Shown: positions 1 to 8,454 of the stretch, in pieces | How positions within the stretch are numbered: position 1 is the stretch's first letter | How the letters are laid out: every line of letters begins with the position of its first letter | Assembly: GCF_000341245.1 (NCBI RefSeq) | Contig: NZ_ANAD01000012.1 | Span: 1 to 46,813, forward strand | DNA length: 46,813 nucleotides | Origin: Nocardiopsis halophila DSM 44494 | GTDB taxonomy: Bacteria > Actinomycetota > Actinomycetes > Streptosporangiales > Streptosporangiaceae | Direction: 5' to 3' | The notes under the pieces: model-generated | Seen by the model: the letters and a program-made list of their open reading frames with translations, nothing else | Database searches by the model: none | What the model was told of the DNA's origin: nothing | Translations under genes and position numbers: made by a program

Positions 1-1
1 G

Positions 2-808
2 CGCGTAGGCCTCTCCCGGGCCGCCACCCGGCTGCGGGTGCGGCGGATGCAGGAGTCGGGGCGGCTGCGCATCGTCGGCATCGTGCACCCTGCCGTCCGC
101 GGGACGACCGCCCGCGCCCAGCTGGCGGTCTCGGTCCGGGGCACCACCGCCGCGGCGGTCGCCGCCCAGGTCGCGGCGCTGCCCGAGTGCCGCCGCGCGG
201 AGCTGGCCGCCGGCCGGACGCCGCTGCTCGCCGAGGTCGTCGGGCGCGACCTGGGGCTGCTGACCGCCGCGGTGGACCGGGTGCGCCGGATCCCGGGCGT
301 GTCCGGCATCGACACCGCGGTCTTCACCCACGTGCTCAAGGACCCCTACCTGGCCTCGGCCCCGCCCCCGACGGCCTCCCCCGACCAGGTCGACCACCGG
401 TTGCTGGCCCTGCTGGAGAAGGACGGCCGGCTCTCCTTCGCCGAGCTGGCCGGCTACGTGGGGCTCTCTCCGGGGGCCGTGCGCAGCCGGGTGATGCGGC
501 TGCTGGAAGGGCGTGCACTGCGCGTGACGGGCCTGCTGGACCCGGCCACCGCGGGGCAGGGCTGCCACGGAGGGTTCGCACTGACCCTGGGACCGGGCTC
601 GGAGAACGCCGCCGCGGCCATCGCCTCCTGGGACGAGACCCGGTTCCTGACCCGCTGCCTGGGCCGCAGCGACCTGGTCGGGGCGGTCGCCGCGGAGGAC
701 CCGGAGGCCGTGCACGAGGTGCACGAGCGGCTCCGGGTGCTGCCCGGGGTGGAGCTGCACGAGACCTGGCTGCGGTTGGAACAGGTCAAGGACGGTGACC
801 GTGCGTGA
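2..808 (+). CDS. Lrp/AsnC-family regulator with two tandem HTH-RAM units (5' partial)
   Basis: The reading frame is open from base 2 and runs in from outside the window, so the true start is not seen. The first visible residues (VGLSRAATRLRV) are the recognition helix of a first AsnC winged helix, followed by a RAM/AsnC ligand-binding domain. A second HTH lies near nt 395-520 (VGLSPGAVRSRVMRL), followed by a second RAM-like domain up to the stop. A two-unit Lrp protein of this kind is common in actinomycetes. Such proteins bind DNA as oligomers and usually sense an amino acid or small metabolite. The target cannot be read from the sequence. An inverted repeat (819-826 with 853-860, GGCGCCGG/CCGGCGCC) lies just after the stop and may help end transcription. 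Confidence 0.85.
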   Translation, partial: RVGLSRAATRLRVRRMQESGRLRIVGIVHPAVRGTTARAQLAVSVRGTTAAAVAAQVAALPECRRAELAAGRTPLLAEVVGRDLGLLTAAVDRVRRIPGVSGIDTAVFTHVLKDPYLASAPPPTASPDQVDHRLLALLEKDGRLSFAELAGYVGLSPGAVRSRVMRLLEGRALRVTGLLDPATAGQGCHGGFALTLGPGSENAAAAIASWDETRFLTRCLGRSDLVGAVAAEDPEAVHEVHERLRVLPGVELHETWLRLEQVKDGDRA

Positions 809-1523
809 GGACACGGGTGGCGCCGGTACCGCCGGACGCGGCCTGCGGCGCTCCGGCGCCTCACCGGTTCCGTCCTCATCCGGCCAGTACAAGGACGCAT
901 GGTCCCGATCCGGACGGGTCGGGCGGGAAGGGCGTCCGGTAGCGTGATCCGACGGCGCGTCGGTGGGGCACCGGTGGCCCATGGGCAGGGCCCGGTTTCC
1001 ACCGCCGTCACCCGGCTCGTGGACGCCCTTCTCCTTTTTCGAATCCGGTTTCCGTGTGCCGGCGGCGTTCGCCGGGGCCCACACATCGAATTTCCGCGAG
1101 GGACTACCTTGCGGACCTTGGGGCGGTGGAACCCCCTGGGAGCAGACCCTGGAAGTGCAATTCGACCTCGCGGCGACGGCCGCCCCCGGAGCCGGTCCGC
1201 ATCCGACCGGGCCCGTCGCCTCCGTTTCCCACGAGGCCGGATCCAATAGGCTCGGGAAACCGGAAGCAGAAGGAATACCGAATGCACAGGGGACCGGCGG
1301 CGCCTTCGGCCTTTCCCGGGAGACGCTCGCGCGGGAGGGCTCACTCCTGCCCTCCGCACCGGTGCTCCTCCGCGGAGCAGCGCGAGCGCATACGGCGGTC
1401 CTGCCCCGGGCACCTTCCCGCAGCCGCCGTCGCCGGACCGACGCACCCCGCCGTCCCGGTCCGGCCGGGCGGGGACGGGCACCCGTGCGCGACGGGCCGC
1501 CGCGTGGCACGATGGCCCCCGTC
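809..1523. other. Intergenic stretch with no convincing gene
   Basis: About 715 bases between the Lrp-type gene and the hexosaminidase. Apart from the inverted repeat at 819-826/853-860 I see no strong structure. A short reading frame at 1282-1533 has a purine-rich stretch before its ATG, but its composition and Arg/Pro-rich product look like noise. The region probably holds the promoter of the hexosaminidase near its right end. Confidence 0.4.
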
Positions 1524-1539
1524 ACTGGTCTAGACCGAT
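1524..1539 (+). promoter_or_regulatory. DasR-response element (dre)-like operator
   Basis: ACTGGTCTAGACCGAT matches the known DasR operator consensus A(G/C)TGGTCTAGACCA(G/C)T at 14 of 16 positions, including the whole GGTCTAGACC core. It ends 11 nt before the GTG of the GH20 gene, just before its AGGAG ribosome site. DasR is the GntR-family repressor of GlcNAc and chitin use in Streptomyces and relatives. The site therefore predicts that this hexosaminidase is repressed until amino sugars appear. The regulator gene itself is not in the window. Confidence 0.8.
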
Positions 1540-1550
1540 GAGGAGCCCAC

Positions 1551-3140
1551 GTGCCTGCACTCCCCCTGGTCCCCCTCCCCGCCGAGACGCTGCCCGGCGG
1601 CGCTGCGGGCCGCGGTGCCGACGGCCTGGAGCTCGACGCCTCCACCCGGATCGACGCCGACCCCGAGGCCGTCGGCACCGAGCGCTGGCTCCGCGCGGAG
1701 CTGGGCGCCGCGACCGGGCTCCCGCTCCCGCCCGGCCGGGGCGAGGACGCCCGGCTGCGCCTGACCGTCGACCCGGGCGCCGGACTCGGCCCCGAGGGCT
1801 ACCGCCTCATCGTCGACGACGAAGGGGCCGTGGTGGTGGGCCACGACCCGGCAGGGGTGTTCTACGGCGCGCAGACCCTGCGCCAGCTGCTGCCCGCCGC
1901 CGCCTACCGCCGGTCGGCCCTGGGGAACCGGGTCTGGCGGCTCCCGGACGTGCGCATCACCGACCGGCCCCGGTTCGGCTGGCGCGGCTGCATGCTCGAC
2001 GTCGCGCGGCACTTCATGCCCAAGCACGGCGTGCTGCGCTTCATCGACCTGATGGCCCTGCACAAGCTGAACGTGCTGCACCTGCACCTGACCGACGACC
2101 AGGGGTGGCGCCTGGAGATCCGGCGCTATCCGCGGCTGACGGAGACGGGCGCCTGGCGCCGGGAGAGCCAGGTGGGCGCGGGCAGCCCGAAGACGTTCGA
2201 CGGCCGTCCGCACGGCGGCTTCTACACCCAGGACGACATCCGGGAGATCGTCGCCTACGCCGCCGAGCGCCACATCACCGTGGTGCCCGAGGTGGACGTG
2301 CCCGGGCACTCCCAGGCCGCGATCGCCGCCTACCCCGAACTGGGCGAGGGCGGGCCGGTGGAGGTCGGCCGGGAGTGGGGGATCATCGAGACCGTCCTCA
2401 ACACCTCGGATGCGACGATCGAGTTCTACCGCGACGTGTTCGACGAGGTGATGGAGCTCTTCCCCGGTCCGTACATCTGTGTGGGCGGGGACGAGTGCCC
2501 CAAGGGGCAGTGGCGCGCGAGCGCTTCCGCGCAGGCGCGCATCGCCGAAGAAGGGCTCCAGGACGAGGAGGGGCTGCAGAGCTGGTTCATCCGCCAGTTC
2601 GACGCCTACTTCGCCGCCAAGGGCAGGCGCCTGCTCGGTTGGGACGAGATCCTGGAGGGCGGTCTGGCCGAGGGGGCGACGGTCCTGTCCTGGCGCGGGA
2701 CGAAGGGCGGCATCGCCGCCGCGCACGCGGGCCACGACGTGATCATGTGCCCCACGGCGACGTCCTACCTCGACTACCGCCAGTCGGAGTCGCAGGAGGA
2801 GCCGATCCCGGTGGGCACCCTGCTGCGGCTCTCCGACGTCTACAGCGCCGAGCCGGTCCCGCCCGAGCTCGAAGCGGAAGGGGCGGACCGGGTCCTGGGC
2901 GCCCAGGTCAACATCTGGACCGAGCACATGGACTCGCCGAGGACCGTGGACTACATGGCCTTCCCGCGCCTGTCGGCCTTCGCCGAGGTCGCCTGGTCCT
3001 CGCACGCGCGCTCCTTCGACGAGTTCCTTCCCCGCCTCAAGGGCCACCTGGACCGCCTGGACGCCATCGGCGTGGAGTACCGCCCCCTGGACGGCCCGCA
3101 CCCGTGGCAGCAGCGCCCGGGCGTCGAAGGACGGGCCTGA
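1551..3140 (+). CDS. Beta-N-acetylhexosaminidase, glycoside hydrolase family 20
   Basis: A 529-residue enzyme expected to remove terminal GlcNAc or GalNAc from chito-oligomers and glycans. An N-terminal GH20b-like domain (about residues 1-140, with the YRLIVDDEG and GVFYGAQTL signatures) precedes the TIM barrel (RFGWRGCMLDVARHF, HLHLTDDQGWR, VVPEVDVPGHS). The catalytic Asp-Glu pair is D314-E315 in GGDECPK; in this family Glu is the acid and Asp orients the substrate acetamido group. No signal peptide is seen, so it is probably cytoplasmic and acts on imported chitobiose or longer oligomers. GTG start chosen for the AGGAG 5 nt before it and because the dre-like operator sits directly upstream. 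A terminator follows the stop. Confidence 0.92.
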   Translation: MPALPLVPLPAETLPGGAAGRGADGLELDASTRIDADPEAVGTERWLRAELGAATGLPLPPGRGEDARLRLTVDPGAGLGPEGYRLIVDDEGAVVVGHDPAGVFYGAQTLRQLLPAAAYRRSALGNRVWRLPDVRITDRPRFGWRGCMLDVARHFMPKHGVLRFIDLMALHKLNVLHLHLTDDQGWRLEIRRYPRLTETGAWRRESQVGAGSPKTFDGRPHGGFYTQDDIREIVAYAAERHITVVPEVDVPGHSQAAIAAYPELGEGGPVEVGREWGIIETVLNTSDATIEFYRDVFDEVMELFPGPYICVGGDECPKGQWRASASAQARIAEEGLQDEEGLQSWFIRQFDAYFAAKGRRLLGWDEILEGGLAEGATVLSWRGTKGGIAAAHAGHDVIMCPTATSYLDYRQSESQEEPIPVGTLLRLSDVYSAEPVPPELEAEGADRVLGAQVNIWTEHMDSPRTVDYMAFPRLSAFAEVAWSSHARSFDEFLPRLKGHLDRLDAIGVEYRPLDGPHPWQQRPGVEGRA

Positions 3141-3144
3141 TACG

Positions 3145-3182
3145 CGTTGCGGCCTGCCCCCCTGAGAGGGCAGGCCGCAACG
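3145..3182. terminator. Bidirectional intrinsic terminator
   Basis: A perfect 15-bp inverted repeat (3145-3159 with 3168-3182, arm CGTTGCGGCCTGCCC, 8-nt loop) lies between the stop codons of two convergent genes, the hexosaminidase and the phosphodiesterase. No long T run follows, as is usual in high-GC actinomycetes. Confidence 0.8.
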
Positions 3183-3207
3183 CCCGGCCGTCGGGCCGGA
3201 TCCCTCG

Positions 3208-4128
3208 TCAGGCCAGGGCCTCGGAGCGCTCGTGCTCCCGGATCACCTGGCGGGCGATGTCGGGGTAGTCGGTGATCAGTCCGTCGACGTCCTTGTCCAG
3301 CGCCGTGCGCATCGCATCGGCGTCGTTGACCGTGTAGGTGACCACGGCCATCCCCTCGTCGTGCACCGCCTCCACGTAGTCGGCGGTAAGGGTCTTGTGG
3401 TTCGGGTTGATCTGGTCGGCCCATTCCGCGTACTCGGCGATCTCCCCTTCGGGGACGTGGCCGAGCAGCCCGTGCGGGACGACCGGGAGCAGGTCGTGCG
3501 AGCGCTTCACCGACGCCCAGTCGAAGCTCTGCACGACCAGGCGGTGCTTGCCGCGCTTGCCCACCGGTGCGAGCCAGACGGGGTTGCGGGCCAGGGTCTC
3601 GGAGATGTCGGCCTCGATGCCCGGGTAGAGGACCGGGGCCTTGATCTCCAGGAGCAGGTTGAGGCCGTGCTTGCGGAGCCGGTCCAGCGCCTCCTGGAAG
3701 GTGGGTACCTTCTCCCCCTCGAACGCGGGGTCGAACCAGGAGCCCGCGTCCAGGCGGCGGATCTCCTCGAGGGTGAATGCACCGACGTCGTAGGAGTCGC
3801 GGCCGGGGAACACCTCTTCCGCGTCCGTGGTGCGCTCCAGGGTCGTGTCGTGCACGACGACCAGCTCACCGTCTCTGGTGCGCTGGACGTCGATCTCGAC
3901 GGTCGTGGCGCCGCGCGCCTTGGCGGCGTCGATGGCGGCGAGGGTGTTCTCGGGCGCGTACCCCGAGGCGCCCCGATGGGCGACGTCGAGGACCGACAGC
4001 GCCGCGGGGCCGTCGCCGGGGCCGAGCGGTGAGTAGCGGAGACCGGTGTCGTCAGCTGCCACGGCTGTTCCCCCGCCCACCAGGACGAACGCCAGGGTGG
4101 CCGCGGTGAACCCGAGCCGTCGGATCAT
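3208..4128 (-). CDS. Secreted glycerophosphodiester phosphodiesterase (GDPD)
   Basis: 306 residues. The N-terminus is a Sec signal peptide (MIRRLGF, hydrophobic core, cut near AVAA). It is followed by a GDPD TIM barrel that hydrolyses glycerophosphodiesters to an alcohol and glycerol 3-phosphate. Family motifs are visible: HRGASGYAPENT (catalytic His), VEIDVQRTRDG (metal-binding Glu and Asp) and VVVHD (second catalytic His), with a later LLEIK metal ligand. The C-terminal part (VVTYTVNDADAMRTALD, GLITDYPD) is typical. The ATG is preceded by AAGGAG at good spacing. The gene faces away from the acidic secreted protein and shares a roughly 260-nt divergent promoter region with it. It probably recovers phosphate or glycerol from phospholipid head groups or teichoic acids outside the cell. 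Confidence 0.9.
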   Translation of the reverse strand: MIRRLGFTAATLAFVLVGGGTAVAADDTGLRYSPLGPGDGPAALSVLDVAHRGASGYAPENTLAAIDAAKARGATTVEIDVQRTRDGELVVVHDTTLERTTDAEEVFPGRDSYDVGAFTLEEIRRLDAGSWFDPAFEGEKVPTFQEALDRLRKHGLNLLLEIKAPVLYPGIEADISETLARNPVWLAPVGKRGKHRLVVQSFDWASVKRSHDLLPVVPHGLLGHVPEGEIAEYAEWADQINPNHKTLTADYVEAVHDEGMAVVTYTVNDADAMRTALDKDVDGLITDYPDIARQVIREHERSEALA

Positions 4129-4318
4129 GACACTCCTTCACATCGCGAGCGGTTCTCACCGACCGTTCAAGGCTCGACTCAGACGGTTACCGCCGGGTGT
4201 CGCCGAGGCGAGGCGCCCGTGCCGCCCCCGGGAACTCCCCCACGCGCGGCGAGGCGAAATCTCGACACGATGCACTCCTTGTGACCGATTCGCTACTTGG
4301 TGTGCGACTTTTGTTGGT

Positions 4319-4349
4319 GATGACAGTTTGCACCACGCACGGTGTCATC
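4319..4349. promoter_or_regulatory. Inverted repeat in divergent promoter region
   Basis: GATGACA (4319-4325) and TGTCATC (4343-4349) form a perfect 7-bp dyad in the region between the two divergent secreted-protein genes, 37 nt before the ATG at 4386. It could be an operator. No regulator can be assigned. Confidence 0.3.
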
Positions 4350-4385
4350 CCTAGCACGCAAGGTAGTCAAACGAGAGGTCGAAAC

Positions 4386-5765
4386 ATGCGCAAGCCCCAT
4401 AAGCGGTGGATAGCCCTGGCAGGGGCGACCACCGTCTCCTTGGCCGGCTTCGGGCTGTTCGGCGGCGTGTCGGCCGCCGCCGACGACACGGACCTTCCCT
4501 GGCCGGTGATCCAGCAGCGGGCCTCGACCTACGCCATCGACGGCTTCGAGATCGGGTACCTGCCTCCGGAGCTGGAGCGCTACGGGATCAGCGCCAAGTC
4601 GGCGACGGGCAACAAGGGCGACCGGAGCTCGCACATCTCGTGGGTGCAGGGGCCGGAGGCCACCTACGGCAAGGTCGCCGTCCTCAGATCCTCCGACCTG
4701 ACCTCGCTGGAGGTCGTGCGCGACAAGCGCTACGACCACCTCGAGGACGCCTCGCTGGAGAAGGCCGAGGACGGGGAGCGGGAGGCCTACGTCTCCGAGT
4801 CCACCGGCGACTACTTCTTCCTCCAGGAGAAGGGCGTCGCGGTCGGCGTCTACCTCCAGCCGGAGAAGTGGGAGGCCGAGGAGCTGGCGAAGTTCGCCTC
4901 CTCGGTCCGCCCGCAGGCGGCCGGGGAACCGGAGGCCTCGGAAGCGGAGGACACGCCCGAGGAGGAGGCGGCGGAGGAGGATTCCGAGGAGGAGTCCGCC
5001 GCAGAGGAGGAGCCTGCAGCGGAGGACGCGGCCGACGAGGAGCCGGGCGGGGCCGACGCTGAGGCCCCGGAGGAGGAGCCCGCCGCCGAAGCACCCGAGG
5101 AGGACTCCGCCGAGGGCTCTGAAGAGGCCGAGGAGAGCGCGGAGGCCGCACCGGAGGGCGGGGCCGCCGAGGGGGGCGCCGAGAACCCTGCCGACTCCGA
5201 GGAGGCCGCGGACGACGCCACTGACGCCACTGACGGCGCGGACGGCGAGGGCAGCCAGGAGCCCGCCTCCGACCAGGGCACCGAGGACGCCGAGGGTACC
5301 GAAGGCGAGGACGCCGAGAGCGACACCTCCGAGGCCGACGGAGCCGAGGCCACGGATGAGGAGGCGGCCGGCGCCGGGACCGGTGACGCCGAGACCGACG
5401 GCACCGAGCCCCAGGCGGACGAGGCCGAGGCCGCGACCGACGGCGAGACCGTGGGGATCCGCCTGCCCGAGGGGGCGACCGCGCAGGACGTGCGGGTCTG
5501 CCTGGCCGAGGAGATCACCGGCGGTGAGCTGACCGAGGAGCTGCGGGAGACCGCGAAGGACGCCGGGAAGTTCACCGAGTTCTGGGGCGAGGCCGGCCTC
5601 ACCGACCGCAGGACGGCCGTCGACGCCTGCATCGAGCGGCTGAAGGCCGACGAGTGGTGGTACGAGGACGGCGCTGAGAAGGGATCCGAGGGCGAGGCGG
5701 CGCGCTACGACGGCGTGTGGCGCGAGGCCCCGTGGACCCTGCCCGCACAGCGCACGAACGACTGA
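4386..5765 (+). CDS. Secreted protein with long acidic Glu/Ala-rich repeat region
   Basis: 459 residues. A signal peptide (MRKPHKRW, hydrophobic stretch, cut near VSAAA) leads to a folded N-terminal domain of about 140 residues (PWPVIQQRASTYAIDGFEIGYL, then YGKVAVLRSSD). Next comes a region of roughly 180 residues made almost only of Glu, Ala, Asp, Gly, Ser and Thr, then a C-terminal domain of about 110 residues (VGIRLPEGATAQDVRVCLAEEI, then RRTAVDACIERLKADEWWYE) with two Cys. I do not recognise the family. The folded part resembles lipid- or wall-facing secreted proteins of actinomycetes only in style. The acidic linker may bind cations or extend the ends apart. ATG 4386 was chosen over the longer frame because the signal peptide starts there and GAGAGG precedes it. 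Confidence 0.75.
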   Translation: MRKPHKRWIALAGATTVSLAGFGLFGGVSAAADDTDLPWPVIQQRASTYAIDGFEIGYLPPELERYGISAKSATGNKGDRSSHISWVQGPEATYGKVAVLRSSDLTSLEVVRDKRYDHLEDASLEKAEDGEREAYVSESTGDYFFLQEKGVAVGVYLQPEKWEAEELAKFASSVRPQAAGEPEASEAEDTPEEEAAEEDSEEESAAEEEPAAEDAADEEPGGADAEAPEEEPAAEAPEEDSAEGSEEAEESAEAAPEGGAAEGGAENPADSEEAADDATDATDGADGEGSQEPASDQGTEDAEGTEGEDAESDTSEADGAEATDEEAAGAGTGDAETDGTEPQADEAEAATDGETVGIRLPEGATAQDVRVCLAEEITGGELTEELRETAKDAGKFTEFWGEAGLTDRRTAVDACIERLKADEWWYEDGAEKGSEGEAARYDGVWREAPWTLPAQRTND

Positions 5766-5809
5766 CCGGGTGGTGCGCGCAGCCGCACGCACGACCGGCC
5801 GGCACCGGG

Positions 5810-5837
5810 GGCGCCGCCGTGGAACCACGGCGGCGCC
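5810..5837 (+). terminator. Intrinsic terminator after the acidic secreted protein
   Basis: A 13-bp perfect hairpin (GGCGCCGCCGTGG at 5810-5822, CCACGGCGGCGCC at 5825-5837) lies 45 nt after the stop. The remaining bases up to 6121 hold a small hairpin (5947-5964) and no gene I can support. Confidence 0.75.
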
Positions 5838-6121
5838 CTGTCCGTGCCGTCACCGTGTCTCGCCCACCGACTCCGTCGGCCCCGGGTCGCGCGCCGAACG
5901 ACCGAGACGCGCTCCTGAGGTTCGCGTTGGTCTCCGTGGGGCGGCTGCCGGTCATGCGACCGGCCCGGCAGCATCCGCGGCCCAGGCCGATGCAGCGCAG
6001 TGCGGGACCTCCCACCGGCCTTGCTCACGGGCCGGAGGCGGACGCCGGGCGACGGGAACGCCGAAGGCCCGCCTTGACCGCCCGCGCCGTCCGGACCCGG
6101 CACGGCCCGCGACGCCGCCCC

Positions 6122-7429
6122 TCAAGCCTCCGCCGCCGGGACGACGGTCCCCTCGGCCTCGCCCAGGCTGATGAAGCCTCCTCCCAGGCCCGGGGCGGTC
6201 GCGGTGACCTCCACCCGGTCCCCGTCCTCCAGGAACGCCCGTTCGCTTCCGTCCGGCAGCACCACCGGGTGCTCGCCTCCCCCGCCCAGTTCCAGCAGGC
6301 TTCCGCGCTCCTCCCGCTCCCCCTGCTCCGCCCGTGCGTCGCCGGCCCCCGAAACCGTCCCGGTCGACACCAGGTCGCCGGTGCTCAGCCCCGTCCCGTC
6401 GGCCGTCAGCTGCGCCACCATCTGGTCCGGGGTCCAGTACGCCCGGCTCAGCCGCGGCCGGGCGACCGTCTGTCCGTTCACCCGCAGGGCGAAGGCGACC
6501 TCCAGCGCCCAGTCCGCGACGCTGCGCAGGTGGGGCAGCGGGGGCCGGCGGTCCCGGGGCGGCACGCGCGCCGCGCCCAGGGCGTCCAGCTGCACCACCC
6601 ACGGCGCCACCGATGTGGCCACCGCCCGGCCCGGCAGCGGTTCCGGCCCGCCGTCCTCCGCAGGCAGGTCGCGCGCCGACCATCCGGCGATCAGGACCGC
6701 CCCGAACACGTGCTCGGCGAACTCCCCCACCGGCAGCGGGCTCCCCGGCGTGTTCGGCACCCCCACCACGAACGCCAGCTCGGCCCCCACGTCCAGGCGC
6801 AGGCTCGGCCCGTCGCCGCCGTCGCCCTCGTGCCCGTCGGCCGCGCCGTCAAAGCCGCCGAGCCCGTCGGGCCCTGAGACGACACCGTTCCCTCCGCCCC
6901 CGGCCGCCCTGCGCCCCCTCGGCCTCGGGACCGTCCCGCCGGGCTCGGTCACCGACGCCGGACGGCTCCCGCCTCCGAGGGGGCGGTCCCCCCACATGCC
7001 CGGAAGCAGCCGCTCTCCGGGAGCGAGAATCCGCGCCGCGTTGCGCGCATATTCCAGCGAGCACAGATAGCCGGTGTGCGCGCGCGGGGCGACGGGCGCG
7101 GTCATCTCCACACTCTCCAGGGGGATCAGGTGCGGCTCCACCTGGGGACGCGCCCCCTCGTCGGTCAGCATCCCGGACACGCGGGCGCGTACCGCCCGCC
7201 ACGCGATCGGCCCCATCGCCATGAACGGCACCAGGGACGGCCGAGCGAACTCGGCCATCCCCAGGAGCGGCGCCAGATCGGCCACCATGCCGCCGATCCT
7301 GGCCCCGACCCTGGCGGGCCCGCCGCCGCGTTCGCGGAACACCCCGTAGGGGAGGTTGTCCGCCCCGTACCCGGCCTCGTCGGCGCCGGCGACCCATGTC
7401 GTCCGCGCACCCCGCACCCGTTCCGTCAC
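6122..7429 (-). CDS. Fumarylacetoacetase-like protein lacking key catalytic residues
   Basis: 435 residues. The order of conserved blocks is that of fumarylacetoacetase (last step of homogentisate breakdown): TTWVAGADEAGYGADNLPYGVF, then PFMAMGP, WSARD, YWTPDQMVAQLT and STGTVSG. Key positions differ. Where the family has PVGYHGR (catalytic His) this protein has PLGGGSR near residue 150. The metal-binding DYxDFY segment reads HTGYLC. The DIEAE pair of metal Glu reads DVGAE, so one Glu is lost. The FLGKSF lysine block reads LPGRAV. A Gly-rich insert follows the missing His. The GTG start overlaps the stop of the upstream gene as GTGA, so the two are translationally coupled. It may be a dying enzyme or one with a new role; activity as a fumarylacetoacetase is doubtful. 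Confidence 0.75.
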   Translation of the reverse strand: MTERVRGARTTWVAGADEAGYGADNLPYGVFRERGGGPARVGARIGGMVADLAPLLGMAEFARPSLVPFMAMGPIAWRAVRARVSGMLTDEGARPQVEPHLIPLESVEMTAPVAPRAHTGYLCSLEYARNAARILAPGERLLPGMWGDRPLGGGSRPASVTEPGGTVPRPRGRRAAGGGGNGVVSGPDGLGGFDGAADGHEGDGGDGPSLRLDVGAELAFVVGVPNTPGSPLPVGEFAEHVFGAVLIAGWSARDLPAEDGGPEPLPGRAVATSVAPWVVQLDALGAARVPPRDRRPPLPHLRSVADWALEVAFALRVNGQTVARPRLSRAYWTPDQMVAQLTADGTGLSTGDLVSTGTVSGAGDARAEQGEREERGSLLELGGGGEHPVVLPDGSERAFLEDGDRVEVTATAPGLGGGFISLGEAEGTVVPAAEA

Positions 7430-8454
7430 GCGGCCCCCTTCCCGACCATCGCCAGCAGACCCAAGCGCTCGGCATCGTGCGGCGGCTCCCCGGTGCTCCG
7501 GGCGCCGAGACCGGCGAACACCCGGCGGGTGCGCACCGCGGTCCTCCACCCCACCGCGGCGAACCGGGCCGCGACCAGTTCCTCGTCGCAGGTGCGCAGC
7601 GCCTCGCGCACCTCCCCCGCGCCCGCCCCCTCCACGGCCGCCGCCGTGGCCAGCAGCACGTTGAGGTACCCGTGCCGTGCGGGGCGGCCGCCGACCGGCG
7701 GCGCCGACACCGCCCGGTGCTGGCCCGCCGCCAGGCGGAACGGCACGTCCCAGAACGCGCACTCGCCGATGACGTCGGCCAGCTCGGTGACGCCGGGCGG
7801 CGGGCACCCGCGCGAGCCGTGGCAGCGGATGCGCACCCCGAGCGGACGCGCCCCGCTCAGCGCCCCGATCGCCTCCAGGCGCCGGTGGCCCCTCGGCACC
7901 TCGAAGAACACCGTCCTGATCCGGGAGACCCCGCCGACCCGGGCCATCAGGGCCGCCCGGCGCACGTCCTCCGGCAGCGCCCACGTCTCGAAGTGGGTCA
8001 CCCTCAGCCCCGGCGCCCCGGCGTCATGGGCGGGCGCCCCGCGGCCGTCGCCGTCCAGCACCACGCCCACGTCCAACGGGTCCGAGGGTTCCGAACGCTC
8101 TTCTGTCGGGCCCGACGTGGGCCCCTGCGGCCCCGTTCCGCCGGGGCCCGCCCCGGCCGGGGCTCGCGGGACCGGAACACCTTCCGCCAGCTCCCGGTCG
8201 ACCTCGCCCTGGACCGCTCCCTCCAGGGCCGCGGCCGCGCCGCCCTCGCGCACCCGACGGGCCAGTTCGGGCAGGAGCGGGGCCGGGCACAGCAGGCGCC
8301 GGCTGAGCAGCGGATGGGCCAGGATGCGGTCGGTCCTGTTGCGCTGCATCGCCTGGAAGAGCGAGAGCGGCGACGGCGGAAACAGGCCGGCGTCGTCGAC
8401 CAGCCCGTGCAGCAGGATCTGCCCGGGCGGGGCCGCGCGGTCGACGCTCGGCAT
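7426..8454 (-). CDS. Conserved hypothetical protein of the homogentisate operon
   Basis: 342 residues, no signal peptide, no membrane segment. Notable stretches are LVDDAGLFPPSPLSL near the start, FETWALPEDVRRAALMA, IRTVFFEVPRG, FWDVPFRLAAGQHRAV and HGYLNVLLAT. I know this pattern only as an unnamed actinobacterial family next to homogentisate genes and cannot assign a reaction. The start ATG shares its A with the stop of the dioxygenase remnant (TGATG), and its own stop overlaps the next start (GTGA). The three genes thus form a tightly coupled operon. A low-complexity Gly/Pro segment sits in the middle (GPGGTGPQGPTSGPTEE). Confidence 0.65.
   Translation of the reverse strand: MPSVDRAAPPGQILLHGLVDDAGLFPPSPLSLFQAMQRNRTDRILAHPLLSRRLLCPAPLLPELARRVREGGAAAALEGAVQGEVDRELAEGVPVPRAPAGAGPGGTGPQGPTSGPTEERSEPSDPLDVGVVLDGDGRGAPAHDAGAPGLRVTHFETWALPEDVRRAALMARVGGVSRIRTVFFEVPRGHRRLEAIGALSGARPLGVRIRCHGSRGCPPPGVTELADVIGECAFWDVPFRLAAGQHRAVSAPPVGGRPARHGYLNVLLATAAAVEGAGAGEVREALRTCDEELVAARFAAVGWRTAVRTRRVFAGLGARSTGEPPHDAERLGLLAMVGKGAA

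Noticed and set aside
1282-1533. Short plus-strand frame with a purine-rich stretch before its ATG
   Set aside because: The product is Arg/Pro/His-rich with no folded look and the third-position composition does not match the true genes. Its end also runs into the DasR-type operator.
4293-5828. Long minus-strand frame opposite the acidic secreted protein
   Set aside because: It is the mirror of the Glu/Ala repeat region, where high GC removes stops on both strands. The plus-strand frame has a signal peptide and ribosome site; the minus one gives a Leu/Gly/Arg repeat.
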